Below, in pieces: positions 35,701 through 43,196 of a stretch of 47,712 nucleotides of DNA. Position 1 is the stretch's first letter, and each line of letters opens with the position of its first letter. Source of the DNA: Bacteroidales bacterium. GTDB taxonomy: Bacteria; Bacteroidota; Bacteroidia; Bacteroidales; JAADJA01. Below the pieces are notes generated by a model. The model had not been told where the DNA came from. It made no database searches and saw nothing but the letters and a program-made list of their open reading frames with translations. The translations under genes were made by a program, and so were the position numbers. The stretch lies in the NCBI GenBank assembly GCA_016783885.1, contig JADHVR010000023.1:1-47712 (forward strand), written 5' to 3'.

Positions 35701-37013
35701 ACTATAGCACATTTAACAATTGGGATGGTGTAGGTTGGAATATAAACTTTGATATAGTCTCATTTTATATTGGCTGGTCGGGCAATGATGGTTATACAGA
35801 AATGAGAATCCCTTGGAGCGATCTTGGGAATCCTTCTGGTATAGCAATTTCAGCACACATATCAGAGGAAGAATCCGATATTGTAACTGAAGCCTTTCCC
35901 TCATTGAATTCAATCGGAGATCATCCTACAATAGAATATTTCTATGCATTTTTCGAACCTTACATTTCAGGCCCAATGCCACTTTCTGGTATGGAACCCA
36001 ATACAGTTTATGTTGTCCCGAACACAGCTCCTGAAATCACATATTATGATCCTATAGAATTAAGTTTAAGTATGGAAACAAATACAACACAACCCTTTAG
36101 TGTTGTTGTAGATGACAATGAAAATGATTATATATTCTATAACTGGAAGCTGGATGGAGGCTCTGTTAGCACAATTGATCAGTATTTGTATGAACCGGAT
36201 GCCGGTGATGTTGGAAATCATGTTCTTGAAATAATTGTTACGGATAATGTTCCTGGCAATGACCCTGACACAGTGATATGGAATATTGAAGTGATTGAAG
36301 TCGGCATACAGGTTTCACTTACGGTTTTCCTCGAAGGGCCATTTAACGGTTCACAGATGGCAACTACCCTGAATGCTGAAAACCTGATTCCTCTTGTTCA
36401 GCCTTATTCCGGAAGCCCCTGGAACTATTCCGGAACGGAAACCGTAATTTCAATTCCGGGAATCAATGTTGTAGATTGGATACTGGTTGAATTAAGAGAT
36501 GCTCAGGATTCTGCTTCAGCAACTTCAGAAACGATGATTGCACAACAGGCAGCCTTTTTGGAAAAAGACGGAACAGTTATTAGTATCAATGGATCAAACA
36601 TTCTTCAATTCAACAATTCTCTAATTCAACAATTATTTGTAGTCATCTGGCACCGCGATCATCTGGGAATTCTTTCTGCAAATCCGCTGGTTGAATCGGG
36701 GGGTGTTTACGATTATGATTTTACAACTTCGGAAAGCCAGGTGTATCAAGGCTCAGACGGATATAAAGAAATTGCCCCGGGAGTGTGGGGAATGGTTGCA
36801 GGGGATGCTAATGCAGATGGAATAATTGACGATTTTGATAAAAGTGATCATTGGGATTTACAAGCAGGAGAATATGGGTATAAATCCGCTGATTACAGCC
36901 TGGATAGTCAGGTAAATAACTTAGATAAAAATGAAATTTGGCTGCCAAATTCGGGAATGGGTTCACAGGTGTCAGGCATGGTAAATCTAAAATATAAGTG
37001 CCAGGTGCCGTAG
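32721..37013 (+). CDS. Secreted GH57-like alpha-glucan hydrolase with accessory domains
   Basis: 1430 residues with a signal peptide (about 1-20). After an N-terminal beta domain (about 22-170) the GH57-like catalytic region begins at HHGNQG (193-198). It carries WVPERVW (299-305) with probable nucleophile Glu302, and VYGTDWEVAAE (393-403) with probable acid/base Asp397, matching GH57 conserved regions. Later domains are an Ig-like one (about 800-900), a CBM9/DOMON-like one (about 903-1090), a PKD/Ig-like one (about 1094-1190), and the shared C-terminal module (1198-1430) with a clear dockerin-like GDANADGIIDDFDKSD loop. Most GH57 enzymes I know are intracellular or thermophilic, so a secreted multidomain form is notable. 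Probable amylase, pullulanase or glucanotransferase; the exact reaction is not predictable. Confidence 0.82.
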   Translation: MKKVLYCFVVIVFFTGTTTSGFELKGDVKSWTKDDFIGFDPVGDCKGKTGDISSVFARIEKNRFFLRITFDDMVLMSRNEIVQDNFLNKNIEVFIKLLNKNSKEQVYSGNINISTLHDVTKSFEYLRTPKNNLLEITFGWNRLLAQREGLIIELQIKLDGKIIDEFVADGKGSKDTGNCAFVHHGNQGLTYTDVFYGNEWGISGLDGSGYDEVLQAHEATNLPGNFHMSGTLMPAAEWHNPEFNDWLETMASAGLVSMMTSALGQHIMPFITNEMNNWSVYVESQMVDFRYNYVPRVAWVPERVWLAQGYYPDAGVIDWLGDNWEQHGVWGVVLDDGPHLNGYDNRKIHWMNNGSGVSLRVIPINNTFVGNMHYDAAAAKNQIASMGQYNICVYGTDWEVAAEMNEHDGTFFLDNYEDVLWYCDDNYPGVNVWKLEDAIMNPDFNGTSANLTKGTYGLLGGTGGYGGSNNSWYINWASTPSHSDFHTPQWDYGTVWTDAFNFLTSVNDNSLAQLGWYTLMINLHETGWHTDGQVADWEHRYSSHIKNANVYTEASRWADGQYIVTTACYFDDIDHDGTDELVMHNDKVFMVFEGIGGKANWVFYKNGFGNAYSVVSSDVAYWSETDGDYNESSNNHFAALSDVSPNQQSAVYNININQSSGDTVQATLDQWGVQKTFTLYTGVDYLDVVYDFYEQTGYVKSGWTPDLLDIIWSGKEHLQRVWGDYGSYCGYRNSASGATAALVLGNGGASNNSEFEGTLVKGDEIYGYNKFKMRLYAGYTSPPSGSTVPELDNLASQNMDVFPPVLYSPAVLTSGNEVLLTFSESIDLSTAENISNYNLQNFINIYTLVSAVRQGDWRKVKLTIAETFQAGDAGQIVVSNVEDLNGNIIGSQNVADLTVPTGITPHTIVIDGFNEFIVESELIETQAHSLYISWDNDNLYIGFHFLIFDTEGDMLINIDTDQTPGSGASLGSWTQVDFIDPYLPEYQVAIDHADYSTFNNWDGVGWNINFDIVSFYIGWSGNDGYTEMRIPWSDLGNPSGIAISAHISEEESDIVTEAFPSLNSIGDHPTIEYFYAFFEPYISGPMPLSGMEPNTVYVVPNTAPEITYYDPIELSLSMETNTTQPFSVVVDDNENDYIFYNWKLDGGSVSTIDQYLYEPDAGDVGNHVLEIIVTDNVPGNDPDTVIWNIEVIEVGIQVSLTVFLEGPFNGSQMATTLNAENLIPLVQPYSGSPWNYSGTETVISIPGINVVDWILVELRDAQDSASATSETMIAQQAAFLEKDGTVISINGSNILQFNNSLIQQLFVVIWHRDHLGILSANPLVESGGVYDYDFTTSESQVYQGSDGYKEIAPGVWGMVAGDANADGIIDDFDKSDHWDLQAGEYGYKSADYSLDSQVNNLDKNEIWLPNSGMGSQVSGMVNLKYKCQVP

Positions 37014-37040
37014 TAAAGACAAAAGATAAAAGTTCCTTTG

Positions 37041-37190
37041 CACATTTTAGTTTGTAACTGAAATGTAAACAGACGATAACAATTTGTAATTGTGAATTTA
37101 CATAAATTGTTTAAGAATAAAATTTGAGAATTTCAGTTGCAAACTAAATGTGTCGTTTTTCATCAAAGTTACAAACTTTGATGTGCGACA
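37041..37190. repeat. Nested inverted repeats filling the gap before the SusA-like gene
   Basis: CACATTTTAGTTTGTAACTG and the following AAAT (37041-37064) are inverted at 37130-37152, differing by one substitution and one missing T. Adjoining this, CATCAAAGTT (37161-37170) and AACTTTGATG (37174-37183) form a perfect 10-bp stem with an ACA loop, bounded by TGTCG (37151-37155) and CGACA (37186-37190). The pair of palindromes ends 16 nt before the ATG. It resembles a small non-autonomous mobile repeat (MITE-like) or a leader structure. Confidence 0.65.
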
Positions 37191-37206
37191 GTAAAATATA
37201 AATATT

Positions 37207-39060
37207 ATGAAACGGCAAATTTTTTTACTCATTACATTTTTTATTGCGATCAACCTGTTTTCTCAAGAGATGACGGTTGAAAGAGTTGAACCGCCTTTTT
37301 GGTGGACAGGTATGACAAATTCCAATCTACAGCTTTTAATTTATGGAACAGATATTTATGAGACAACTCCCCAAATAGACTATCCGGGCATTAATATTAA
37401 GGATGTTGTTTATGTGCAGAATCCTAATTATATTTTCATAGATTTGGAAATCAGCAAAGAAACAAAACCTGGCAATTTTAACATCTTATTTAAATTTAAC
37501 GGAGAAGTTGTTCAAAGTTACCCGTATGAATTGAAAGAGCGCAAAGCAGGTTCTGCATCAAGAAAAGGCTTTAACCGTTCTGATGTAATATATCTTCTGA
37601 TGCCCGACCGCTTTGCCAATGGCGATCCTTCAAATGACGATATGCCCGGGATGCTTGAAAAAGCAAACAGGCAAAATCCGGATGGCAGACATGGAGGTGA
37701 TATTAAGGGAATAATCGATCATTTGGATTATATTAGTGAATTGGGCATGACGGCATTATGGGTTAATCCATTGGTTGAAAATAATAATCCTCAATATTCC
37801 TATCATGGTTATGCCATCACCGATTTTTATAAGATTGACCCGCGATTTGGTTCTAATGAAGATTATCTTAAGCTAATTAATGAATGCCATGAAAGGGACT
37901 TAAAGGTCATCATGGATATGATCTTTAATCATTGCAGCCTGTATCACTGGTTTATACAGGACCTGCCCATGGAAAACTGGGTACATCAGTTTAAAGAGTT
38001 TACAAGAACTAATTACCGTGCATCCATCATCCCTGACCAATACTCATCGGAATATGACCGGAATAAAATGCTTTCAGGATGGTTCGATCATCACATGCCC
38101 GACTTTGACCAGCGAAATGAACTACTGGCAACCTACCTCATCCAGAACACTATATGGTGGATCGAATATGCAGGCATAGACGGAATACGGGTTGATACTC
38201 AACCTTACCCTTACAAGGAATTTATTTCGGAGTGGAGCAGGGCTATATTCAATGAATATCCCAATTTCAATATTGTTGGTGAAGCCTGGCTGCAAAAAGA
38301 GGCGATCACAGCATATTTTCAAAAAGATGCAGCAAACAAAGATGGCTACAATTCAAACATACCCTGCATAACTGATTTTCCTATGTATTTTGCACTTAGC
38401 AGCGCATTTAATGAAAATGACTCATGGACTGAAGGGCTTGCCAGTCTTTATTATGTTCTGGCGCAGGATTTCCTGTACGCCGATCCTCAAAATAATGTTA
38501 TCTTCTGCGATAATCACGATTTAGACAGGTTTTATTCTTCAGTTGGCGAGGATTTGAACAAATGGAAAATGGGCATGGCATTTCTGTTGACAACAAGAGG
38601 AATACCGATGATCTATTATGGAACTGAGATATTAATGACGGGCGAAGCTAATAAAGGACATGGCTTTATCAGGGAAGATTTCCCGGGAGGATGGCAGGGA
38701 GATAAAAAGGATGCGTTTATTACTGAAGGCAGGACGAGTGAACAAAATGAAGCATATAATTATTTGCAGAAATTATTGAAGTGGCGAAAAGACAAAGATG
38801 TTATCCACTATGGCAAGCTAAAGCACTTTGTGCCGGAAGATGAAGTATATGTCTATTTTCGATACGATGAAGATGATTGTATTATGGTGGCTTTTAACAA
38901 TAGTGGACATGAGATGAAGGCATTGAAAACCGGAATATTTAAGGAATGTATGCAGGACTATAATTATGCAGTCAATATTATTTCCGGTGAGATAATTAAT
39001 TATTTGGAAGCTTTAACATTGCCTCCTAAATCGACACTTATTTTAGAACTCAAAAAATAA
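37207..39060 (+). CDS. susA: SusA-like neopullulanase / cyclomaltodextrinase (GH13)
   Basis: 617 residues, signal peptide 1-20 (ending LFSQ), likely periplasmic. Residues about 22-110 are the cyclomaltodextrinase N-terminal domain (VERVEPPFWWTGM). The catalytic barrel has YLLMPDRFANGD and GGDIKGI near its start, MIFNHC (region I), GIRVDTQPYPY with nucleophile Asp330, VGEAW with acid/base Glu359, and FCDNHDLDRF with Asp438. The C-terminal beta domain ends at 617. The architecture and length match Bacteroides SusA, which cleaves maltooligosaccharides and cyclodextrins after import. It follows the GH57 gene in the same direction. The gene symbol is a homology-based suggestion; orthology has not been tested. 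Confidence 0.9.
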   Translation: MKRQIFLLITFFIAINLFSQEMTVERVEPPFWWTGMTNSNLQLLIYGTDIYETTPQIDYPGINIKDVVYVQNPNYIFIDLEISKETKPGNFNILFKFNGEVVQSYPYELKERKAGSASRKGFNRSDVIYLLMPDRFANGDPSNDDMPGMLEKANRQNPDGRHGGDIKGIIDHLDYISELGMTALWVNPLVENNNPQYSYHGYAITDFYKIDPRFGSNEDYLKLINECHERDLKVIMDMIFNHCSLYHWFIQDLPMENWVHQFKEFTRTNYRASIIPDQYSSEYDRNKMLSGWFDHHMPDFDQRNELLATYLIQNTIWWIEYAGIDGIRVDTQPYPYKEFISEWSRAIFNEYPNFNIVGEAWLQKEAITAYFQKDAANKDGYNSNIPCITDFPMYFALSSAFNENDSWTEGLASLYYVLAQDFLYADPQNNVIFCDNHDLDRFYSSVGEDLNKWKMGMAFLLTTRGIPMIYYGTEILMTGEANKGHGFIREDFPGGWQGDKKDAFITEGRTSEQNEAYNYLQKLLKWRKDKDVIHYGKLKHFVPEDEVYVYFRYDEDDCIMVAFNNSGHEMKALKTGIFKECMQDYNYAVNIISGEIINYLEALTLPPKSTLILELKK

Positions 39061-39157
39061 TGGCTAAAGATGACACTAATTTCACGAATTAACACGAATG
39101 AGGAATTTGAAATTTTATAACAAACGATAAAGGTAAAAAATTAAATAATAAAATGCT

Positions 39158-40306
39158 ATGGTAAGAAATTTTAAAAGCGGAACAAAAAAAATGATTTTTT
39201 CGTTTCTCTTTCTATTAAGTTTTTTAATAGTAATAAACTGTAATTCTCAATCGGATAATTCCGAAGGAAATTCCAACCCCGATAACTATCGGGACAAAAA
39301 AGCCAAAAACATCATCCTGATGATAGGCGACGGCATGGGTGTGTCGCACATCTATGCTGGAATAACGGCAAACAAAGGGCATCTGAACATCGAGAAGCTT
39401 ATGGATATCGGTTTTTCAAAGACCCATTCTGCCGACAATTACATTACCGATTCAGGGGCGGGTGGTACTGCCATTGCAATTGGGTATAAGACGTTTAATG
39501 CCGGAATAGGTGTGGATGCCGATACAATACCAAGGGAAACTATCCTTGAGTATGCTGAGGAAAACGGAAAAGCAACAGGTTTGGTCGCAACAAGTGCAAT
39601 TACTCATGCTACTCCGGCTTCTTTTATTGCCCATCAGCCCAGCAGGTATTTGTATGAAGAGATTGCCGGCGATTTTCTGAAAACGGATATTGAGGTTTTT
39701 ATCGGTGGTGGTTTAAATCATTTTAACAAACGCAAAGATGATGTAGATCTTACTGTTGCATTAAAAGATAAAGGATACCAACTCGTATATGAGTTAGAGG
39801 GATTGAAAAAAATAAATTCCGGTAAACTTGCAGGATTGCTGTATGAGGATGCTCCTCCAAAATATTCTGAAGGCAGAGGAGATATGCTGCCGGTAGCTTC
39901 AATGAAAGCGATAGAAATATTAAGCAAGGATAAAGACGGATTTTTCCTGATGATAGAAGGGTCACAGATAGACTGGGCAGGACATGCAAACGATACAAAA
40001 TATATTGTGGATGAAATGCTCGATTTTGACAGGACAATTGGGAAAGTATTGGAGTTTGCCGAAAAAGATGGGAATACACTGGTAATAGTTACAGCCGATC
40101 ATGAAACAGGAGGTATGGGACTGAATAATGGTGATCTGGAAAAAGGTGAAGTAATAGCAAAATATACCAGTGGCAATCATACCGGTGTTATGGTTCCGGT
40201 TTTTGCTTACGGACCAGGCTCTGATAACTTCAGAGGAATTTATGAAAATACCGGGATATTTTATAAGATGATGGAGGCATTTGGGTTTAGTATTAATGAA
40301 AATTAA
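39158..40306 (+). CDS. Alkaline phosphatase (PhoA-type) lipoprotein
   Basis: 382 residues. The signal sequence ends VINC (Cys 28), which suggests a lipoprotein. MIGDGMG (55-61) supplies metal ligand Asp58, and TDSGAGGTA (97-105) holds the nucleophile Ser99. Later metal-binding motifs SAITHATPASF, EGSQIDWAGH, TADHETGG and GNHTG complete the alkaline phosphatase set. The linker just after the lipobox (NPDNYRDKK) is encoded by a palindrome, CCCGATAACTATCGGG (39278-39293), almost identical to an intergenic one at 9318. The start at 39158 could instead be 39191 (MIFSFLF), which shortens the n-region. It releases phosphate from phosphate esters, perhaps phosphorylated glucans; that last point is inference. 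Confidence 0.92.
   Translation: MVRNFKSGTKKMIFSFLFLLSFLIVINCNSQSDNSEGNSNPDNYRDKKAKNIILMIGDGMGVSHIYAGITANKGHLNIEKLMDIGFSKTHSADNYITDSGAGGTAIAIGYKTFNAGIGVDADTIPRETILEYAEENGKATGLVATSAITHATPASFIAHQPSRYLYEEIAGDFLKTDIEVFIGGGLNHFNKRKDDVDLTVALKDKGYQLVYELEGLKKINSGKLAGLLYEDAPPKYSEGRGDMLPVASMKAIEILSKDKDGFFLMIEGSQIDWAGHANDTKYIVDEMLDFDRTIGKVLEFAEKDGNTLVIVTADHETGGMGLNNGDLEKGEVIAKYTSGNHTGVMVPVFAYGPGSDNFRGIYENTGIFYKMMEAFGFSINEN
39278..39293. repeat. Palindrome CCCGATAACTATCGGG inside the alkaline phosphatase gene
   Basis: It differs at one base from the perfect palindrome at 9318-9333 and encodes part of the linker after the lipoprotein signal. Its position in a tolerant linker suggests spread of a small palindromic repeat. 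Confidence 0.5.
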
Positions 40307-40374
40307 ATTTCCTTTTCAATTAAATTTTTTTTATCAAGCCAAAGTCAACTTTTTTTCATTTTCAAAATATTTAG

Positions 40375-40382
40375 TAACTTTG
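40375..40382 (+). promoter_or_regulatory. -7 promoter box for the CotH-family gene
   Basis: TAACTTTG matches TAnnTTTG, 22 nt before the ATG at 40405. It lies in the 98-nt gap after the alkaline phosphatase gene. Confidence 0.5.
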
Positions 40383-40404
40383 GAATCTGTACTGAAATAT
40401 TCAC

Positions 40405-42675
40405 ATGAGAAGAAAAGTAACATCAGGAATTCTATTATTACTTACGTTTATAACAAATATCCTTTGTTCCCAACCGTCTTTCCCCGATAAAGGTCAGGTA
40501 TTTGTCGATTCCATTGTCCCGCGTATTGATATTTTCATCAACCCCGACACGCTCCAATGGATATACGATAACCCGGAAAGTAACACGGAATTTCATGCTA
40601 ATTTCATTTTTGATAACGGGATAATTAAGGATACGGTTATTGATGTAGGTTTCCGGCTAAGAGGCAATACTTCCCGCTGGGCTGCCAAAAAATCATTTAA
40701 GGTATCTTTTAATAAATTTGAACCGGGAAGGAAATATTACGGTCTGGAAAAATTAAATCTGAATGGAGAGCATAATGACCCATCGGTGATCAGGGCTAAA
40801 TTATGCTGGGATTTGTTGCGGGAATTTGATATACCCGCTCCCCGGTCAAATCATGTGCTGGTTTACATCAATAATAATTATTACGGACTTTATATAAATG
40901 TTGAACATATTGATGAAGAATTCGTTGATTCCCGTTTCGGTAACCAGGATGGCAACCTGTATAAATGCCTGTGGCCTGCCGACCTGGATTATCTCGGTTC
41001 CAATCCTGATCTATATAAATTTACGGCAGGAGAACGCCGGGCTTATGCCCTGAAAACAAATGTCCTGCAGGATGATTACTCCGATTTGGCTCATTTTATT
41101 GATGTTCTGAATAATACACCCGATGAACAGTTAGTTTGTGAATTAGACAAGGTGTTCAATATTTATGATTACTTAAAGATTATTGCTGTTGATATTTTTA
41201 CAGGCAACTGGGACGGTTATATTTACAATAAAAACAATTTTTATCTCTACCATAATACCCAAACCGGTAAATTTGAGTATATCCCTTATGACCCGGACAA
41301 TACTTATGGAATTGACTGGTTTGGACGCGACTGGGGAACACGAAATATTTATGACTGGCAGCAGCATGGTGGCGAGGTCAGACCTCTTTATACAAGACTG
41401 ATCTCTAATTCAAAATTAAAAGATCAATTTTCTTTCTATCTAAATAAACTTATCACTGAATACACTGATGAAAACCTGTTTTTCCCACGAATGGATGAAA
41501 TAAAAGAAAAAATAACACCTTATGTTGAAGTTGATCCGTATTACACTTTAGATTATGGATATACTATCAGCGACTTTCATAATTCATACATCCAGGCTTT
41601 GGGCGGGCATGTTACTTATGGTTTGAAGCCTTATATTCAAATTAGAAACAGTACCGCGATTGAACAATTGATATTGAATAGCATTAATCCTGTAATAAAG
41701 TATATCGGAAATAGAAAATTGTTCATCGGACAGAACTTATGGGTAAGGGCTTATGTTGAGGATGAGGATACAAATCCTGAAGTTAAATTGGTTTATACAA
41801 TTAACTACGGTTCGTCTCAATTCAAATTTATGTATGACGATGGCGAACATTTTGACGGAGAAGAGGGAGACAAAATTTATGGTGGGGTCATTTTAGATAT
41901 ACCTGTTAATACAACAATAAAATATCGAATTTCGGCTGAAGATAATTTTGGATATTATTCTATAATGCCTTGCTCTCCTGTAATTGTAGAGTTGTTAGAA
42001 TCGGAAGAGCCTGCCCTTTACATTAATGAATTTATGGCAAGCAACGATTCAACAATTGCAGATGAATATGGCGAATACGATGATTGGATTGAAATTTATA
42101 ACGGTGATGAAGAACAGGTTTGGCTTGGCGATAAATACCTTTCGGATAACCTGCAGAACCCTGATAAATGGCAAATGCCTGATATAAACCTTGAGCCGGG
42201 TGATTTTATTTTGATCTGGGCAGATAATGATCCCGAACAGGGCGCTAACCACACGGATTTTAAATTGGACATAGATGGAGAGGAGATTGGAATATTTGAT
42301 GCTGAAAATACCGGTTTTTTTTTCATTGATACAATTACTTTCGGGCAACAAATAACAGATGTTTCTTTTGGGAGAGAACCTGACGGAGGCTATGAGTGGA
42401 TTTTTTATATTATTCCAACTCCCGGATATAGTAATGTTACCGGTTCGATTGTAGAAATATTCAATTCAGACAATTTAATAAAGGTTTATCCAAATCCCGT
42501 AAATAACGGCATCGTTTACTTCGATAAATCGCTAAACTTTCAATTATTCAATTCAGTCGGACAGCTTATAGCCAGGGGAACCAAAGTCAGATCAATAGAT
42601 GTTCATTGTTTAAATAAAGGAATATATTTTATCGTAACTGACGAAGGAGTGAATATTAAATTAATGATACAATAA
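40405..42675 (+). CDS. Secreted CotH-kinase-family protein with lamin-tail domain and T9SS signal
   Basis: 756 residues with signal peptide 1-22 (ending LCSQ). The CotH domain spans about 35-420: RLRGNTSRWAAKKSFKVSF, YGLEKLNLNGEHNDPS, GLYINVEHIDEEF and the metal-binding-like EYIPYDPDNTYGIDW. In the spore-coat CotH protein this fold is an atypical protein kinase; the bacterial secreted homologues are mostly uncharacterised. An Ig-like region covers about 425-530, followed by a lamin-tail domain (about 535-680, INEFMASNDSTIADEYGEYDDWIEIYN). Residues about 690-756 are a T9SS type A sorting domain (VYPNPVNNG, GQLIARG, GIYFIV). Exported by the type IX system; substrate unknown. Confidence 0.9.
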   Translation: MRRKVTSGILLLLTFITNILCSQPSFPDKGQVFVDSIVPRIDIFINPDTLQWIYDNPESNTEFHANFIFDNGIIKDTVIDVGFRLRGNTSRWAAKKSFKVSFNKFEPGRKYYGLEKLNLNGEHNDPSVIRAKLCWDLLREFDIPAPRSNHVLVYINNNYYGLYINVEHIDEEFVDSRFGNQDGNLYKCLWPADLDYLGSNPDLYKFTAGERRAYALKTNVLQDDYSDLAHFIDVLNNTPDEQLVCELDKVFNIYDYLKIIAVDIFTGNWDGYIYNKNNFYLYHNTQTGKFEYIPYDPDNTYGIDWFGRDWGTRNIYDWQQHGGEVRPLYTRLISNSKLKDQFSFYLNKLITEYTDENLFFPRMDEIKEKITPYVEVDPYYTLDYGYTISDFHNSYIQALGGHVTYGLKPYIQIRNSTAIEQLILNSINPVIKYIGNRKLFIGQNLWVRAYVEDEDTNPEVKLVYTINYGSSQFKFMYDDGEHFDGEEGDKIYGGVILDIPVNTTIKYRISAEDNFGYYSIMPCSPVIVELLESEEPALYINEFMASNDSTIADEYGEYDDWIEIYNGDEEQVWLGDKYLSDNLQNPDKWQMPDINLEPGDFILIWADNDPEQGANHTDFKLDIDGEEIGIFDAENTGFFFIDTITFGQQITDVSFGREPDGGYEWIFYIIPTPGYSNVTGSIVEIFNSDNLIKVYPNPVNNGIVYFDKSLNFQLFNSVGQLIARGTKVRSIDVHCLNKGIYFIVTDEGVNIKLMIQ

Positions 42676-42749
42676 TTTCACCCTTACAATAATTCCCTAA
42701 AAATAACCTCTTTTCTTTATTCAATTTTCTGCATTTTACAGGATAATCT

Positions 42750-42757
42750 TATTTTTG
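42750..42757 (+). promoter_or_regulatory. -7 promoter box directly upstream of rbfA
   Basis: TATTTTTG matches TAnnTTTG and ends 4 nt before the ATG at 42762. The predicted transcription start therefore falls at or next to the start codon, implying a leaderless or nearly leaderless message. Confidence 0.55.
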
Positions 42758-42761
42758 CAGC

Positions 42762-43100
42762 ATGGAATCAACAAGACAAAATAAAGTATCAAGATTATTG
42801 CAAAAGGATCTTGGCGACATTTTTCAGCGTGAAAGCAGGAATTTGTTCAGAGGAGCTATGATAACGGTTACCAAAGTTAATGTAACAAAAGACCTGGCGA
42901 TTGCAAAAGTTTATCTGAGCCTGTTTGCCACAAAAGATAAGGAAGATTTGATTGAGTCAGTCAGGTTACATTCAAAAGAAATCAGGTATAAATTGGGTCA
43001 GAGAATAGGTAAGCAAGTCAGGGCTATACCCGAATTGCAGTTTTACATTGATGATTCGCTGGATTATATTGAGAATATAGAAAAGTTGCTGGATGATTAG
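42762..43100 (+). CDS. rbfA: Ribosome-binding factor A
   Basis: 112 residues, the usual length. It assists late maturation of the 30S subunit and 16S rRNA 5'-end processing in the cytoplasm. The single KH-type fold is evident from RQNKVSRLLQKDLGDIFQRE, the ITVTKVNVTKDLAIAKVYLS strand and the closing IPELQFYIDDSLDYIENIEKLL motif. It is followed by a methyltransferase gene and, after an inserted methylase/endonuclease pair, by an FtsX-like permease, which is often an rbfA neighbour in Bacteroidota. Confidence 0.95.
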   Translation: MESTRQNKVSRLLQKDLGDIFQRESRNLFRGAMITVTKVNVTKDLAIAKVYLSLFATKDKEDLIESVRLHSKEIRYKLGQRIGKQVRAIPELQFYIDDSLDYIENIEKLLDD

Positions 43101-43168
43101 AAGAAAATATAATGCAAAATAAAAAAATGAAAATTGTAAAATTCAAAGTTTAAAGTTTCCTGTTTTTT

Positions 43169-43196
43169 ATTTACAATTTCAAATTTACAATTTCAA
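43169..43196. repeat. 14-bp tandem duplication abutting a start codon
   Basis: ATTTACAATTTCAA occurs twice in direct tandem (43169-43182 and 43183-43196) and the ATG of the methyltransferase gene begins at the next base. It may be a replication slip that now forms the translation initiation region. Confidence 0.6.

Noticed and set aside
36790..37010. True cellulosome (scaffoldin/cohesin) system
   Set aside because: No cohesin domain or scaffoldin was seen. Only dockerin-like loops are present, so a cellulosome claim is not supported.
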